Source: Fulvivirga marina
GTDB taxonomy: Bacteria > Bacteroidota > Bacteroidia > Cytophagales > Cyclobacteriaceae
Length of the DNA: 64,000 nt
NCBI RefSeq assembly: GCF_016775155.1
Contig: NZ_JAEUGD010000023.1
Location: 248,001-312,000, forward strand
Direction: 5' to 3'
Shown: positions 44,203 through 52,199 of the stretch, in pieces
Position numbering within the stretch: the stretch's first letter is position 1
Layout of the letters: every line of letters begins with the position of its first letter
Translations under genes and position numbers: made by a program
The notes under the pieces: generated by a model
Told to the model about the DNA's origin: nothing
Databases searched by the model: none
The model's input: only the letters and a program-made list of their open reading frames with translations

Positions 44203-46431
44203 TTATTTCCCCTTTTTGTCCTTAAATTCATCAAACTTAGATGGAACTTCAGTTCTTGGGAATATATTATCTTCAACATCAGTGTCAGCTGTTTCTTCTT
44301 TAGGGTCCAGTACCACATTGGTTACCTCTTTATTAAAAACAAACACCTTACTAACTTTCTCTTCGTTCATTCTCCATATTTCTGCAGGTATTTTCTCTAT
44401 GGTTTTTGATCCGTCAGCAAAAGTAAATTCGACGATTATCGGCATTACTAATCCACCTTCGTTTCTGAAAGTTACCTGATACAGATTTTTATCAACGAAT
44501 TTTTGAATGATGGCTTTATCATCAACACGGTTCATGAACTCACCATAATATCTAGGATCAGTCTCTACCAGTGAAAACTCTTCCGGACCATTGCTGAAGT
44601 CCATAGCCTTTCCTTCGCCTTCTTTGGCGGTAAGGTCACCCTTTTTAACTTTCTTTCCTTTGTTTTCTATATCCGATTCCTCTGTTCTCAGTTTAAACCA
44701 TTTCACCTCATCAACAGCTATATCAACATGGTCAGTAGTATAGAACCAGCCTTTCCAGAACCAATCCAAATCGACAGCAGAGGCGTCTTCCATACTTCTG
44801 AAGAAGTCAGCAGGTTTAGGGTGCTTGAAAGCCCATCTTTGAGCATACTCTTTAAAAGCAGCATCAAATAGCTCAGGTCCCATGATAGTTTCTCTAAGTA
44901 TGCTTAGTGCCGTTGCAGGTTTGGCGTATGCATTGTTTCCAAATTGCATGATTTGCTCAGAGTTTGTCATGATAGGTCTAATAAAAGCCTTATCACCCTT
45001 CATATAATCTACAATGCCTTTGGCAGGTCCTCTTCTTGATGGGAAGTCGTCATACTGCTCCTGCTCAGTTCTGTATTGAACAAATGTATTCAAACCTTCA
45101 TCCATCCACGTCCACTGTCTCTCATCCGAATTGATGATCATAGGGAAGAAATTGTGACCTACTTCATGAATAATTACCCCAATCATTCTGTATTTGGTAA
45201 TATCCGAGTATGTGCCATCTTCATTAGGGCGGCCAAAGTTAAAGCAGATCATTGGGTATTCCATACCTATTGATGCTGAGTGTACTGATATTGCCTTAGG
45301 ATATGGATAATCGATGGTATACTTAGAGTAAGTTTCTAAAGTATTCTTTACTGCTTTGGTAGACTCTTGCTCCCACAGGGGGTTTCCTTCTTTGGGGTAA
45401 TAAGACATCGCCATTGGTGTTTTATTTCCAATTTTTACAGCTTGTGCGTCCCAGATGAATTTCCTTGAGGTAGCAAAGGCGAAATCCCTTACATTATCAG
45501 CATGGAAAACCCAGGTAGATTTTTTGTTTGATTTTGATTTTTCTCTTTCGATAGCCTCTGCCTGAGTAGCGATGATCACCGGTTTGTCAAAAGACTTCTC
45601 AGCCTGTTCCAGCCTTTCTATTTGCTGCTTTGAAAGTACATCTTTAGGGTTTTGCAGCGTACCTGTAGAAGCTACAATGTGATCAGAAGGAACAGTGATC
45701 TTAACCTTATAATCTCCAAAAGGTAAGGCAAACTCGCCACGGCCGAGGAACTGTTTGTTTTGCCATCCCTCATAGTCGTCATAAACCGCCATTCTAGGGA
45801 AGAACTGAGCAATGGTGTAAAGGTAATTATCGTCTTTAGGAAAATACTCCAATCCACTTCTTCCGCCTAGCTGCATTCTGTCGTTTATATTATAACTCCA
45901 CTCAACGCCGAAAGTGAAGGAATCACCTGACTTTAATGGTTGAGGAATGTCAACACGCATCATGGTTTTGTTGATGATGTAAGGCAGTGTTTTTCCCGCT
46001 GCATCAGTCACGGATTTAATTTTAAACCCACCATCATAATCTGTTATACCTAGACCCTGTGTCGCAAACTTTGCAGGTATTGAATCTCTGATAGAAGTTT
46101 CTTGTATTTTATATGTATTAGTGCCGGATTCACGAACATTTTGATCCAACTGTACCCACAAGTATCTCAATACATCAGGTGAGTTATTGATATAGGTTAT
46201 TTTTTCTTTCCCGGTGACACTTTGGTTTTTGTCGTCTAATTCAACATCAATCTCGTAATTGGCTTGCTGTTGCCAATATGCTTTTCCCGGAGCTCCTGAT
46301 CCGGTTCTGTATTCATTTGGAGTTGGAAGGTCAGTGCCCAATTGCTCAAACTTACCTTCCCATTGTTTTTCCTGTGCTAAGGAAAAATGAAAAGGTAGCA
46401 GTACTGCCAAGCTTAAAATTACTCTCTTCAT
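44203..46431 (-). CDS. Secreted M1 family metallopeptidase, paralogue 2
   Basis: 742 residues. Signal peptide ending SLAQ (20). Zinc site HEVGH (422-426) with Glu445, and GMEYP (389-393), all intact. The two copies are nearly identical over blocks such as EQLG..LPTPN.YRTGSGAPG, RMAVYDDYEGWQNKQF and the last 180 residues, but differ in the 100-130 and 270-310 regions. Each copy has its own terminator; this one starts 12 bases after hupE and may be transcribed with it. Both keep active sites, suggesting division of substrates rather than decay. Confidence 0.92.
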   Translation of the reverse strand: MKRVILSLAVLLPFHFSLAQEKQWEGKFEQLGTDLPTPNEYRTGSGAPGKAYWQQQANYEIDVELDDKNQSVTGKEKITYINNSPDVLRYLWVQLDQNVRESGTNTYKIQETSIRDSIPAKFATQGLGITDYDGGFKIKSVTDAAGKTLPYIINKTMMRVDIPQPLKSGDSFTFGVEWSYNINDRMQLGGRSGLEYFPKDDNYLYTIAQFFPRMAVYDDYEGWQNKQFLGRGEFALPFGDYKVKITVPSDHIVASTGTLQNPKDVLSKQQIERLEQAEKSFDKPVIIATQAEAIEREKSKSNKKSTWVFHADNVRDFAFATSRKFIWDAQAVKIGNKTPMAMSYYPKEGNPLWEQESTKAVKNTLETYSKYTIDYPYPKAISVHSASIGMEYPMICFNFGRPNEDGTYSDITKYRMIGVIIHEVGHNFFPMIINSDERQWTWMDEGLNTFVQYRTEQEQYDDFPSRRGPAKGIVDYMKGDKAFIRPIMTNSEQIMQFGNNAYAKPATALSILRETIMGPELFDAAFKEYAQRWAFKHPKPADFFRSMEDASAVDLDWFWKGWFYTTDHVDIAVDEVKWFKLRTEESDIENKGKKVKKGDLTAKEGEGKAMDFSNGPEEFSLVETDPRYYGEFMNRVDDKAIIQKFVDKNLYQVTFRNEGGLVMPIIVEFTFADGSKTIEKIPAEIWRMNEEKVSKVFVFNKEVTNVVLDPKEETADTDVEDNIFPRTEVPSKFDEFKDKKGK

Positions 46432-46443
46432 TCGGTTAAAAAT

Positions 46444-47031
46444 TTAATTCAAAAAATTCGTTTCTACTATCAACATTAGGGCAATACCAGCGGTGGCTGA
46501 GGAAATGACCATTCGCCAGTCCCTCTTTTTAACACCGAAAATATCAACCAATATAAAACTAATTATAAGGAAAACGGCAACTATTATTATTTGGCCTACT
46601 TCTAAGCCAATGTTAAAGGCTAATAGCGGGGATGCAATGGACTTTTCCTGCCCCAGAATGCTTCTTAAAAAGTTGGAAAACCCTAATCCATGGATCAGCC
46701 CGAAGAATAGCGCCAGCAAATAGTTGGTCTGTATTTTGCTTGACTGTATGGAGCGTTCCTTTTTTAGCAAGTTTGAAAATGCCGTAAGGAAAATAGTAAC
46801 AGGAATAAGGAATTCTATCAGGTCACTATCAAAGTTAACGAGCCGTAAGGTGGCTAACGCTAAAGTGATGGAATGGCCAATGGTGAAGGCTGTAACGAGA
46901 ATAAGCACACGTTTCCAGTCTTGAAGTAAGTATATAGTACAAAGAGCAATGACAAAAAGGATATGGTCATAACCGTTTACATCCAGGATGTGATCAATTC
47001 CCAGCTCAAAATATAATCCAAATTCCGACAT
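46444..47031 (-). CDS. HupE/UreJ family membrane protein
   Basis: 195 residues with six or seven membrane helices. The HupE/UreJ_2 signatures GYDHILFVIAL (19-29) and FGLIHGLGFSNFLR, with conserved His residues in helices, are visible. Founding members concern nickel or cobalt uptake for hydrogenase/urease; this Bacteroidota branch is not linked to those enzymes and its substrate is unknown. Followed after 12 bases by an M1 peptidase gene and divergent from the DUF6702 gene. Confidence 0.82.
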   Translation of the reverse strand: MSEFGLYFELGIDHILDVNGYDHILFVIALCTIYLLQDWKRVLILVTAFTIGHSITLALATLRLVNFDSDLIEFLIPVTIFLTAFSNLLKKERSIQSSKIQTNYLLALFFGLIHGLGFSNFLRSILGQEKSIASPLLAFNIGLEVGQIIIVAVFLIISFILVDIFGVKKRDWRMVISSATAGIALMLIVETNFLN

Positions 47032-47041
47032 AAATGATTAA

Positions 47042-47073
47042 TTGTTTTAGGACCCAAGTTTACTCTATATTTG
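47042..47073 (+). promoter_or_regulatory. Promoter for the DUF6702 gene
   Basis: TTG (47042-47044), a 21-base spacer and an exact -7 box TATATTTG (47066-47073), with the ATG at 47100. It sets the start at 47100, since the upstream in-frame start at 47034 lies before the promoter. Confidence 0.6.
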
Positions 47074-47099
47074 TGAGACTTGTCAAATTATTTATACCA

Positions 47100-47588
47100 A
47101 TGCGTAAGTATTTCATGTTAGTGGCGGTGATTTTTTTATCGTCTTTTAAGCATCCTATCCATGTGAGTGTGTGCGACATAGAGTTTGATAAAGAGCGAAA
47201 TGCTCTTGAAATCGTTCAGCGCATATTTCTGGATGACCTTGAACTGGCTGTCAGAAACCAACAGGGTGATCAAATGATTGATCTGTTAAGCCCAAAAGGT
47301 ACAACTACAGATAACCTGGTGAAAGCTTACCTGAAAGCTCATTTTAAAATTTCAGTGAATAATAAAGCTGAAACATATAGCTATTTGGGCCATGAAGTGG
47401 AGGGGGATGCATTATACGCTTATATGGAAATTGAAAAAGTAAAGAAGTTAAACTCAATCCAGGTGTATAGTGCTATACTTACACGCGAACATGACGATCA
47501 GGTTAACCTGGTGCACGTGGAAGTTGATAAGAAGATCAAAAGCCTAAAGCTTACCAATAGCAATAAAACGGATCAATTGGAATATTAA
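47100..47588 (+). CDS. DUF6702 family exported protein
   Basis: 162 residues from the ATG at 47100. A signal peptide (MRKYFMLVAVIFLSSFKHP) is followed by HPIHVSVCDIEFDKERNALEI, the start of DUF6702, and FLDDLELAV. This family sits beside M1 peptidase and HupE genes in many Bacteroidota, as here, but has no known biochemical role. The promoter at 47042-47073 excludes the longer frame from 47034. A GC-rich inverted repeat follows the stop. Confidence 0.82.
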   Translation: MRKYFMLVAVIFLSSFKHPIHVSVCDIEFDKERNALEIVQRIFLDDLELAVRNQQGDQMIDLLSPKGTTTDNLVKAYLKAHFKISVNNKAETYSYLGHEVEGDALYAYMEIEKVKKLNSIQVYSAILTREHDDQVNLVHVEVDKKIKSLKLTNSNKTDQLEY

Positions 47589-47593
47589 AAGGT

Positions 47594-47626
47594 AAGAGGG
47601 GTGCCTATCTGGAGGAGTCCCCTCTT
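47594..47626. terminator. Weak hairpin after the DUF6702 gene
   Basis: AAGAGGGG (47594-47601) pairs with CCCCTCTT (47619-47626) across a 17-base loop. There is no immediate T-tract; possible terminator only. Confidence 0.35.
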
Positions 47627-47777
47627 GGAACTATTACTATTTGCTTTAATTTCTTTTTGTATCGATTCTTAATCTATTATTAGGTTTAGTTTATATCTGC
47701 CTTGAAAAGGATAGTTTTTATCCTGATGCATATTTTGTTATTTTGTTTTAATCTATCACAAAATAAAGTTGTAAACA

Positions 47778-50765
47778 GTGCATCATCGTTTTTTTCAGTA
47801 CAGCTCTTCATGTCTCAAATTAGTTAGCTTAAGTTTCATTGTATTTGTTTCTGTTGTTCAAAGCCTTCACGCTCAAAAGCAACTCTCTGCTGAGGAGGCA
47901 TTTCAGCTTGGGCAGCAAAAACAGGATAGTAGCATTTACTATTATGACCAGGCCTATAGAATCTCTAAAAGTAATGGCGACACAGTCTTTCTTTTAAAAT
48001 CTTTAAATGCATGGGGACAGGAGAAGCTCAGAAGAGGGGATTTTAAAGACGTAAGAACTCTTTTAGGGCAACAGCTGGACAGCATTGACTATCATCAAAA
48101 TTTTGGAAGGGAGTACTATGATGTGCTAAAAACTTACAACTATTCCCTTAGGGCATTAAATGCTTATCTGCCTGTATTCCAATCTGTTAATAAGTTGATA
48201 GAGATAAATCCAAAGGTTCATGGTAAAGACGATAAGGAGATGGTGGACTTGCTGATGACGAAAGGGTTGATGCTTGGTAACCTGGGTATCCGCGATGAGG
48301 CCAGGGAAAATCTGCAGGAATCATTAAACCTGAGTATTAAGCTCTATGGAGAAAATAGTATGGAGACCGCCGAGATTTATAATAACATTGGTTTGGTTTT
48401 CAGGTCAATGAATGATTATGACGCAGCGATGCTCTACTATTCCAAGACCTACGATATTGTAAATGAGCTTCAGCCAGAAAATTATTATGTACTGTCGATA
48501 ATAAAAAATAATATCAGTCGGATATATGATCAGCAAGGGGAACCTGAAAAGGCATTGAAACTAGTCAATGAAGCGATTGCCTTAAATGAGAGGTCAGGGC
48601 AGGATAACCCCAGTCTTTTGAATAACCGCGGTCTGATATTGTTGAGCTTGAAGGACTACAAGGGTGCCTTAAAAAATTACATGGAGGCTTTGTCCATGCG
48701 CCAAGAAAGCATGCCTGAAAATCACCCTCAGATTGCGTATTCTTATGAGTTGATCGGGAAGGTTAATTTAAAGTTGGGCAAAATTGATGCATCGGAAAAG
48801 AGTTTTCTGAAGGCTCTTGAAATCCTTGAATCAGGAGAAACTCAGTCATGGGACCTGTATTTTACCTATATGGGATTGGGCGATGTGGCTATGGCTAAAG
48901 GAGTGCCTGAGCAGGCTATTAAATATTATAATAAGGCTATAGGCTATTTTTTCCCTTCCTTCGAACCGGAAGAACTCTGGCAAAATCCGGATATTCAATT
49001 TGCTCCATATAACTATGGCGGAGTTGTGATTTCTGAGGCGCTGATTAGGAAAGGGGATGCGCTGTTGGCCATGCAGACAGGTGATTCCGGTGTGGCTACC
49101 GTTGAGAGGGCTTTAGCCTGTTATATGACTGCCTTAGAGTCTTTTAAAAAGCAGATCAATGCAGCTACTTCAGAAGGTATTAAGTTTGCCCTTTCTGAAA
49201 CAGGGCAAGATATTTATTCCGGTGCGCTCAATGCCGCGCAAAAGCTGTATACTCAGACAGGAGAGAAAAAATACATTGAGAAAGCATTTGAAATCATAGA
49301 GGCAAATAAAGCTTATGTTTTGTACCAGAACCTTCATGCCATACCTGCAAGTGAGAAATTGCTGCCAGATGAGTTGAGGAGTAAATACGCTATATTGGCG
49401 AAGAAAATTGAGAATCATAAAAAGAATTATATCGACCTGAAGAAGGAGGGGGAAAGTGTAACTGACGTCAGAGACTCTATCATTTCAGCAGAAAAGGAAC
49501 TCGACGAACTGAATATACTGGTGAGAAGAAAATATCCTCGCTATTTCAACTACAAGGTTAACGTGTCGCAAACAGACCTGACGGGGTTTCAGTCTCTTTT
49601 ATCCAGTAATGCACTTGCCATTCAGTATTATGAGGGCAAAGAAGGCTACTATGTATTGGCCATGTCCTCAGTCAAAGCGGACTTTAAGTATCTTAATAAG
49701 ATTTCGCCGGATCAACTGGTCTTGGAAAATGCTGACCTTGAACATTATAAAAAAGCAGGTTATGAGGCGTATGATCAATTGGTTAAACCACTTATCGATG
49801 AATTTCCAGGGATTGAACATTTGATAATCATGCCGGATGGAAAACTCAATGAAATTCCTTTTGAGGCGTTACTTACCAGAGAGGCAGGTCAAACGGCTAC
49901 ATTTTCGACGCTTCCTTATTTAATCAGAACACATCTTGTTAGTTATCATTTCTCAGCGAGTTTGATCACATTAAATTCTCAAAGTATCGTTGAAGATACC
50001 GAGAACAGGATGTTGGCTTATGCTCCCACATTTAGCAAGAGCTCAGGTCCGCTACTGACTTCCAGAAGTGCTAATGATAGTGCCCTTGTTATGAACCTGC
50101 CCTTACTTCCTAAGGCGGAAAAAGAGGCAACTCAAGTGGCAGTGCTGTACGGTACGCAGGCAAAAACCGGAGGTCAGGCCACAGAAGCAGACTTTAAAAA
50201 GTATGCGCCTCAGGCAGGGATAATACACCTGGCATCGCATGCAATAATAGATCACGAGAATCCGCTTTATTCCAAGCTGGTGTTTTCGCCGGGTAAAGAT
50301 ACCGTTGAGGATGGATTGCTTCATACTTATGAGCTGTACAACATGTCATTGAAAGCAGATCTGGTTAGTTTAAGCGCCTGTAATACGGGGGTAGGGAAGT
50401 ATTACACCGGGGAAGGCCCCATGAGCCTGGCTCGTGGCTTTATGTATGCCGGTGCGCCCAATGTGATGATGAGCCTTTGGTCGGTTCCAGACCAGTCTAC
50501 TTCTATAATTATGCAGGATTTTTATGCTTACCTGAAGCAGGGATATTCTAAAGCAGAGGCCCTCCACAAGGCTAAACTAGATTATCTGGAATCTGCCGAT
50601 GCATATACGGCGGCTCCCTATTTCTGGAGTGGTTTTGTCTATATCGGCAACCTGCCCGAAGAGTTAAATACCGGTCGATATATTTATGTGGGAGGGGGTG
50701 TATTGCTGGTTTTTATCGCTATGTTCTTCATTTATGTCAGAAGGAAACGCAAAGCACAGCTATAG
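47778..50765 (+). CDS. Exported TPR-CHAT protein with C-terminal membrane anchor
   Basis: 995 residues, starting with GTG (an in-frame TAA lies two codons upstream, and the first internal ATG is far downstream). Signal peptide at about 12-33, ending SLHAQ. TPR repeats run from about 35 to 480 (EIYNNIGLVFRSMNDYDAAMLYYSK, in part), then a helical linker (500-600). The CHAT protease domain is about 640-960, with His821 (LASHA) and Cys868 (LSACNTG) both intact. A terminal membrane helix (about 968-986) and the basic tail RRKRK follow. Predicted topology: TPR and CHAT outside the inner membrane. It converges, with a 6-base overlap, on an anti-sigma-like gene. Confidence 0.88.
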   Translation: MHHRFFQYSSSCLKLVSLSFIVFVSVVQSLHAQKQLSAEEAFQLGQQKQDSSIYYYDQAYRISKSNGDTVFLLKSLNAWGQEKLRRGDFKDVRTLLGQQLDSIDYHQNFGREYYDVLKTYNYSLRALNAYLPVFQSVNKLIEINPKVHGKDDKEMVDLLMTKGLMLGNLGIRDEARENLQESLNLSIKLYGENSMETAEIYNNIGLVFRSMNDYDAAMLYYSKTYDIVNELQPENYYVLSIIKNNISRIYDQQGEPEKALKLVNEAIALNERSGQDNPSLLNNRGLILLSLKDYKGALKNYMEALSMRQESMPENHPQIAYSYELIGKVNLKLGKIDASEKSFLKALEILESGETQSWDLYFTYMGLGDVAMAKGVPEQAIKYYNKAIGYFFPSFEPEELWQNPDIQFAPYNYGGVVISEALIRKGDALLAMQTGDSGVATVERALACYMTALESFKKQINAATSEGIKFALSETGQDIYSGALNAAQKLYTQTGEKKYIEKAFEIIEANKAYVLYQNLHAIPASEKLLPDELRSKYAILAKKIENHKKNYIDLKKEGESVTDVRDSIISAEKELDELNILVRRKYPRYFNYKVNVSQTDLTGFQSLLSSNALAIQYYEGKEGYYVLAMSSVKADFKYLNKISPDQLVLENADLEHYKKAGYEAYDQLVKPLIDEFPGIEHLIIMPDGKLNEIPFEALLTREAGQTATFSTLPYLIRTHLVSYHFSASLITLNSQSIVEDTENRMLAYAPTFSKSSGPLLTSRSANDSALVMNLPLLPKAEKEATQVAVLYGTQAKTGGQATEADFKKYAPQAGIIHLASHAIIDHENPLYSKLVFSPGKDTVEDGLLHTYELYNMSLKADLVSLSACNTGVGKYYTGEGPMSLARGFMYAGAPNVMMSLWSVPDQSTSIIMQDFYAYLKQGYSKAEALHKAKLDYLESADAYTAAPYFWSGFVYIGNLPEELNTGRYIYVGGGVLLVFIAMFFIYVRRKRKAQL

Positions 50766-51467
50766 CTGATCCAATAGTTCAGAAGCTTCCTTTGAATAAC
50801 TGCTTTGCGAAGCTATGATTAGTTTCAATTGGGTTCGGGCTTCCTTGATATTTTCGTTTTTTAAGTGGGTCAGGGCCAAATACCATTGAGCGGGCTCATA
50901 GAATCTGGACTTTTCTTCCACTTGACGTAAATAGGTAATGGCATCGGCGCTCTTATCGAGGGCCAAATAAGTTTGAGCCAGATAAAATTTTACGGTATCG
51001 TTGTCCTGTTCTTCTTTGAGCTGTTTCAATAACTTATCCAAGGCAGCTGAGTACTGTTCCTGTTCGTAGTATGTAATGCCATCACCTGTAGTAGGGGCAG
51101 CAGACCTGCTTATTGGGTTCACTACATTTGGGTAAGGTAAATAGTACTCTTTATAAAGATCACCTTTATGACCATAAAACTGAAAAATGGAGTAGCCTAA
51201 CCCCAGTGCAATGAACAAGGATGCTGCTACTTTCCATATAATTGGTTTAGGCTTTGCCTGATGCTTCTTTTCTCTGTCTTGTAATATTGCTTTCAGCCTT
51301 TGATGTCCATGCAATTCAATGCCTTTCCTGATATCCCTCATCAAATCCAGCTCTTCGGATAAGTATTGGTCTTTTTCGACCTGTTTTAGAAAAGCATTTT
51401 TTTCTCCGGGAGACATATCTCCAACCAGGTAGCGGTGTATCAAATCGGTATAATCTTTATCACTCAT
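50760..51467 (-). CDS. Anti-sigma-like membrane protein with periplasmic TPR region
   Basis: 235 residues. Cytoplasmic N-terminus (1-75, with the DLIHRYLVGDMSPGEKNAFL pattern common to Bacteroidota anti-sigma factors and sigma-linked membrane proteins), one membrane helix (about 76-98), and a C-terminal part (120-235) with two or three TPR-like repeats (FYLAQTYLALDKSADAITYL, WYLALTHLKNENIKEARTQL). One base separates its ATG from the stop of the ECF sigma gene, so they form an operon. The anti-sigma role is inferred from order and topology; no zinc-binding HxxxCxxC is present. Confidence 0.7.
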   Translation of the reverse strand: MSDKDYTDLIHRYLVGDMSPGEKNAFLKQVEKDQYLSEELDLMRDIRKGIELHGHQRLKAILQDREKKHQAKPKPIIWKVAASLFIALGLGYSIFQFYGHKGDLYKEYYLPYPNVVNPISRSAAPTTGDGITYYEQEQYSAALDKLLKQLKEEQDNDTVKFYLAQTYLALDKSADAITYLRQVEEKSRFYEPAQWYLALTHLKNENIKEARTQLKLIIASQSSYSKEASELLDQL

Positions 51468-51468
51468 A

Positions 51469-52080
51469 TTACAGGTCTTCCATATTAAACCGCTCGCTTA
51501 TCATCTTTTTCAATTGATTGAAACATCGTAGCTTCTGAGATTTAACCACATGCTCATTTTTATAACCTAATCTGGAGGCAATAGCGTCCATGGTAAATTT
51601 GTCAAAGTAAAACATGCGCAAAATGGACTGGCATGGGTCTCCCATTTTGTTCATAACTTCGGCAATTATGTGCTGCCTTTCCGTAGCTTCAAAAGGGTCT
51701 TGCTCGCTATGATCGTGATCCAGCTGAGCAAGATCTTCGCTAGCAACCGTTTTAGAATTTTGACGAATTCTTTTTAAGGCGAGGTTTTTACCTATACCAA
51801 ACAGATAAGTCTTCAAAGAACTGGAAAGCTCTTCAAGCTTGCCACTCTTTACATTATTGTAAAAAATTATGACAGCATCCTGAAAAACATCAGCACTTTC
51901 GTCTTCCTGCAGGCTATAATGATTGTAACACCAATGGAGAAACTCCTTTCGGTAATTATCATATAAGGCTATAATAGCCTGGTCATCACCAGCCTTGATT
52001 CTATCGACTACCTTCTGATCTATCAGATCCAATCTTTCTGACTCATTAATGTTTTTGAAAATTGATTTGTAAACATGCAA
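51469..52080 (-). CDS. ECF-type RNA polymerase sigma factor
   Basis: 203 residues, probably started by TTG at 52080, since no in-frame ATG precedes region 2. Region 2 (about 35-100: ALYDNYRKEFLHWCYNHY, DVFQDAVIIFYNNV) and region 4 (about 140-195: MGDPCQSILRMFYFDKFTMDAIASRLGY) are separated by a short linker, with the Pro/Asp-rich loop of ECF factors. Its spaced C-terminal HTH (KNEHVVKSQKLRC) is typical of Bacteroidota ECFs next to TPR-CHAT genes. Followed by the anti-sigma-like gene after one base; divergent from the PKD lipoprotein gene, a possible target. Confidence 0.88.
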   Translation of the reverse strand: MHVYKSIFKNINESERLDLIDQKVVDRIKAGDDQAIIALYDNYRKEFLHWCYNHYSLQEDESADVFQDAVIIFYNNVKSGKLEELSSSLKTYLFGIGKNLALKRIRQNSKTVASEDLAQLDHDHSEQDPFEATERQHIIAEVMNKMGDPCQSILRMFYFDKFTMDAIASRLGYKNEHVVKSQKLRCFNQLKKMISERFNMEDL

Positions 52081-52199
52081 AGCACTTAAAATCGATTTAG
52101 AGCGCTATGCTGAAACAAATACATAATTTTTTTTATAAAAAAGTTTACAATTCTAAATACCACTGCATAAAGGCTGCTAAAACAATTTTAGAAACAAAA

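Noticed and set aside
47778-52080. Type III-E CRISPR (Craspase) locus
   Set aside because: No gRAMP effector, Csx30 or repeat array is present, and the TPR-CHAT protein has a signal peptide; only the functional analogy is retained.
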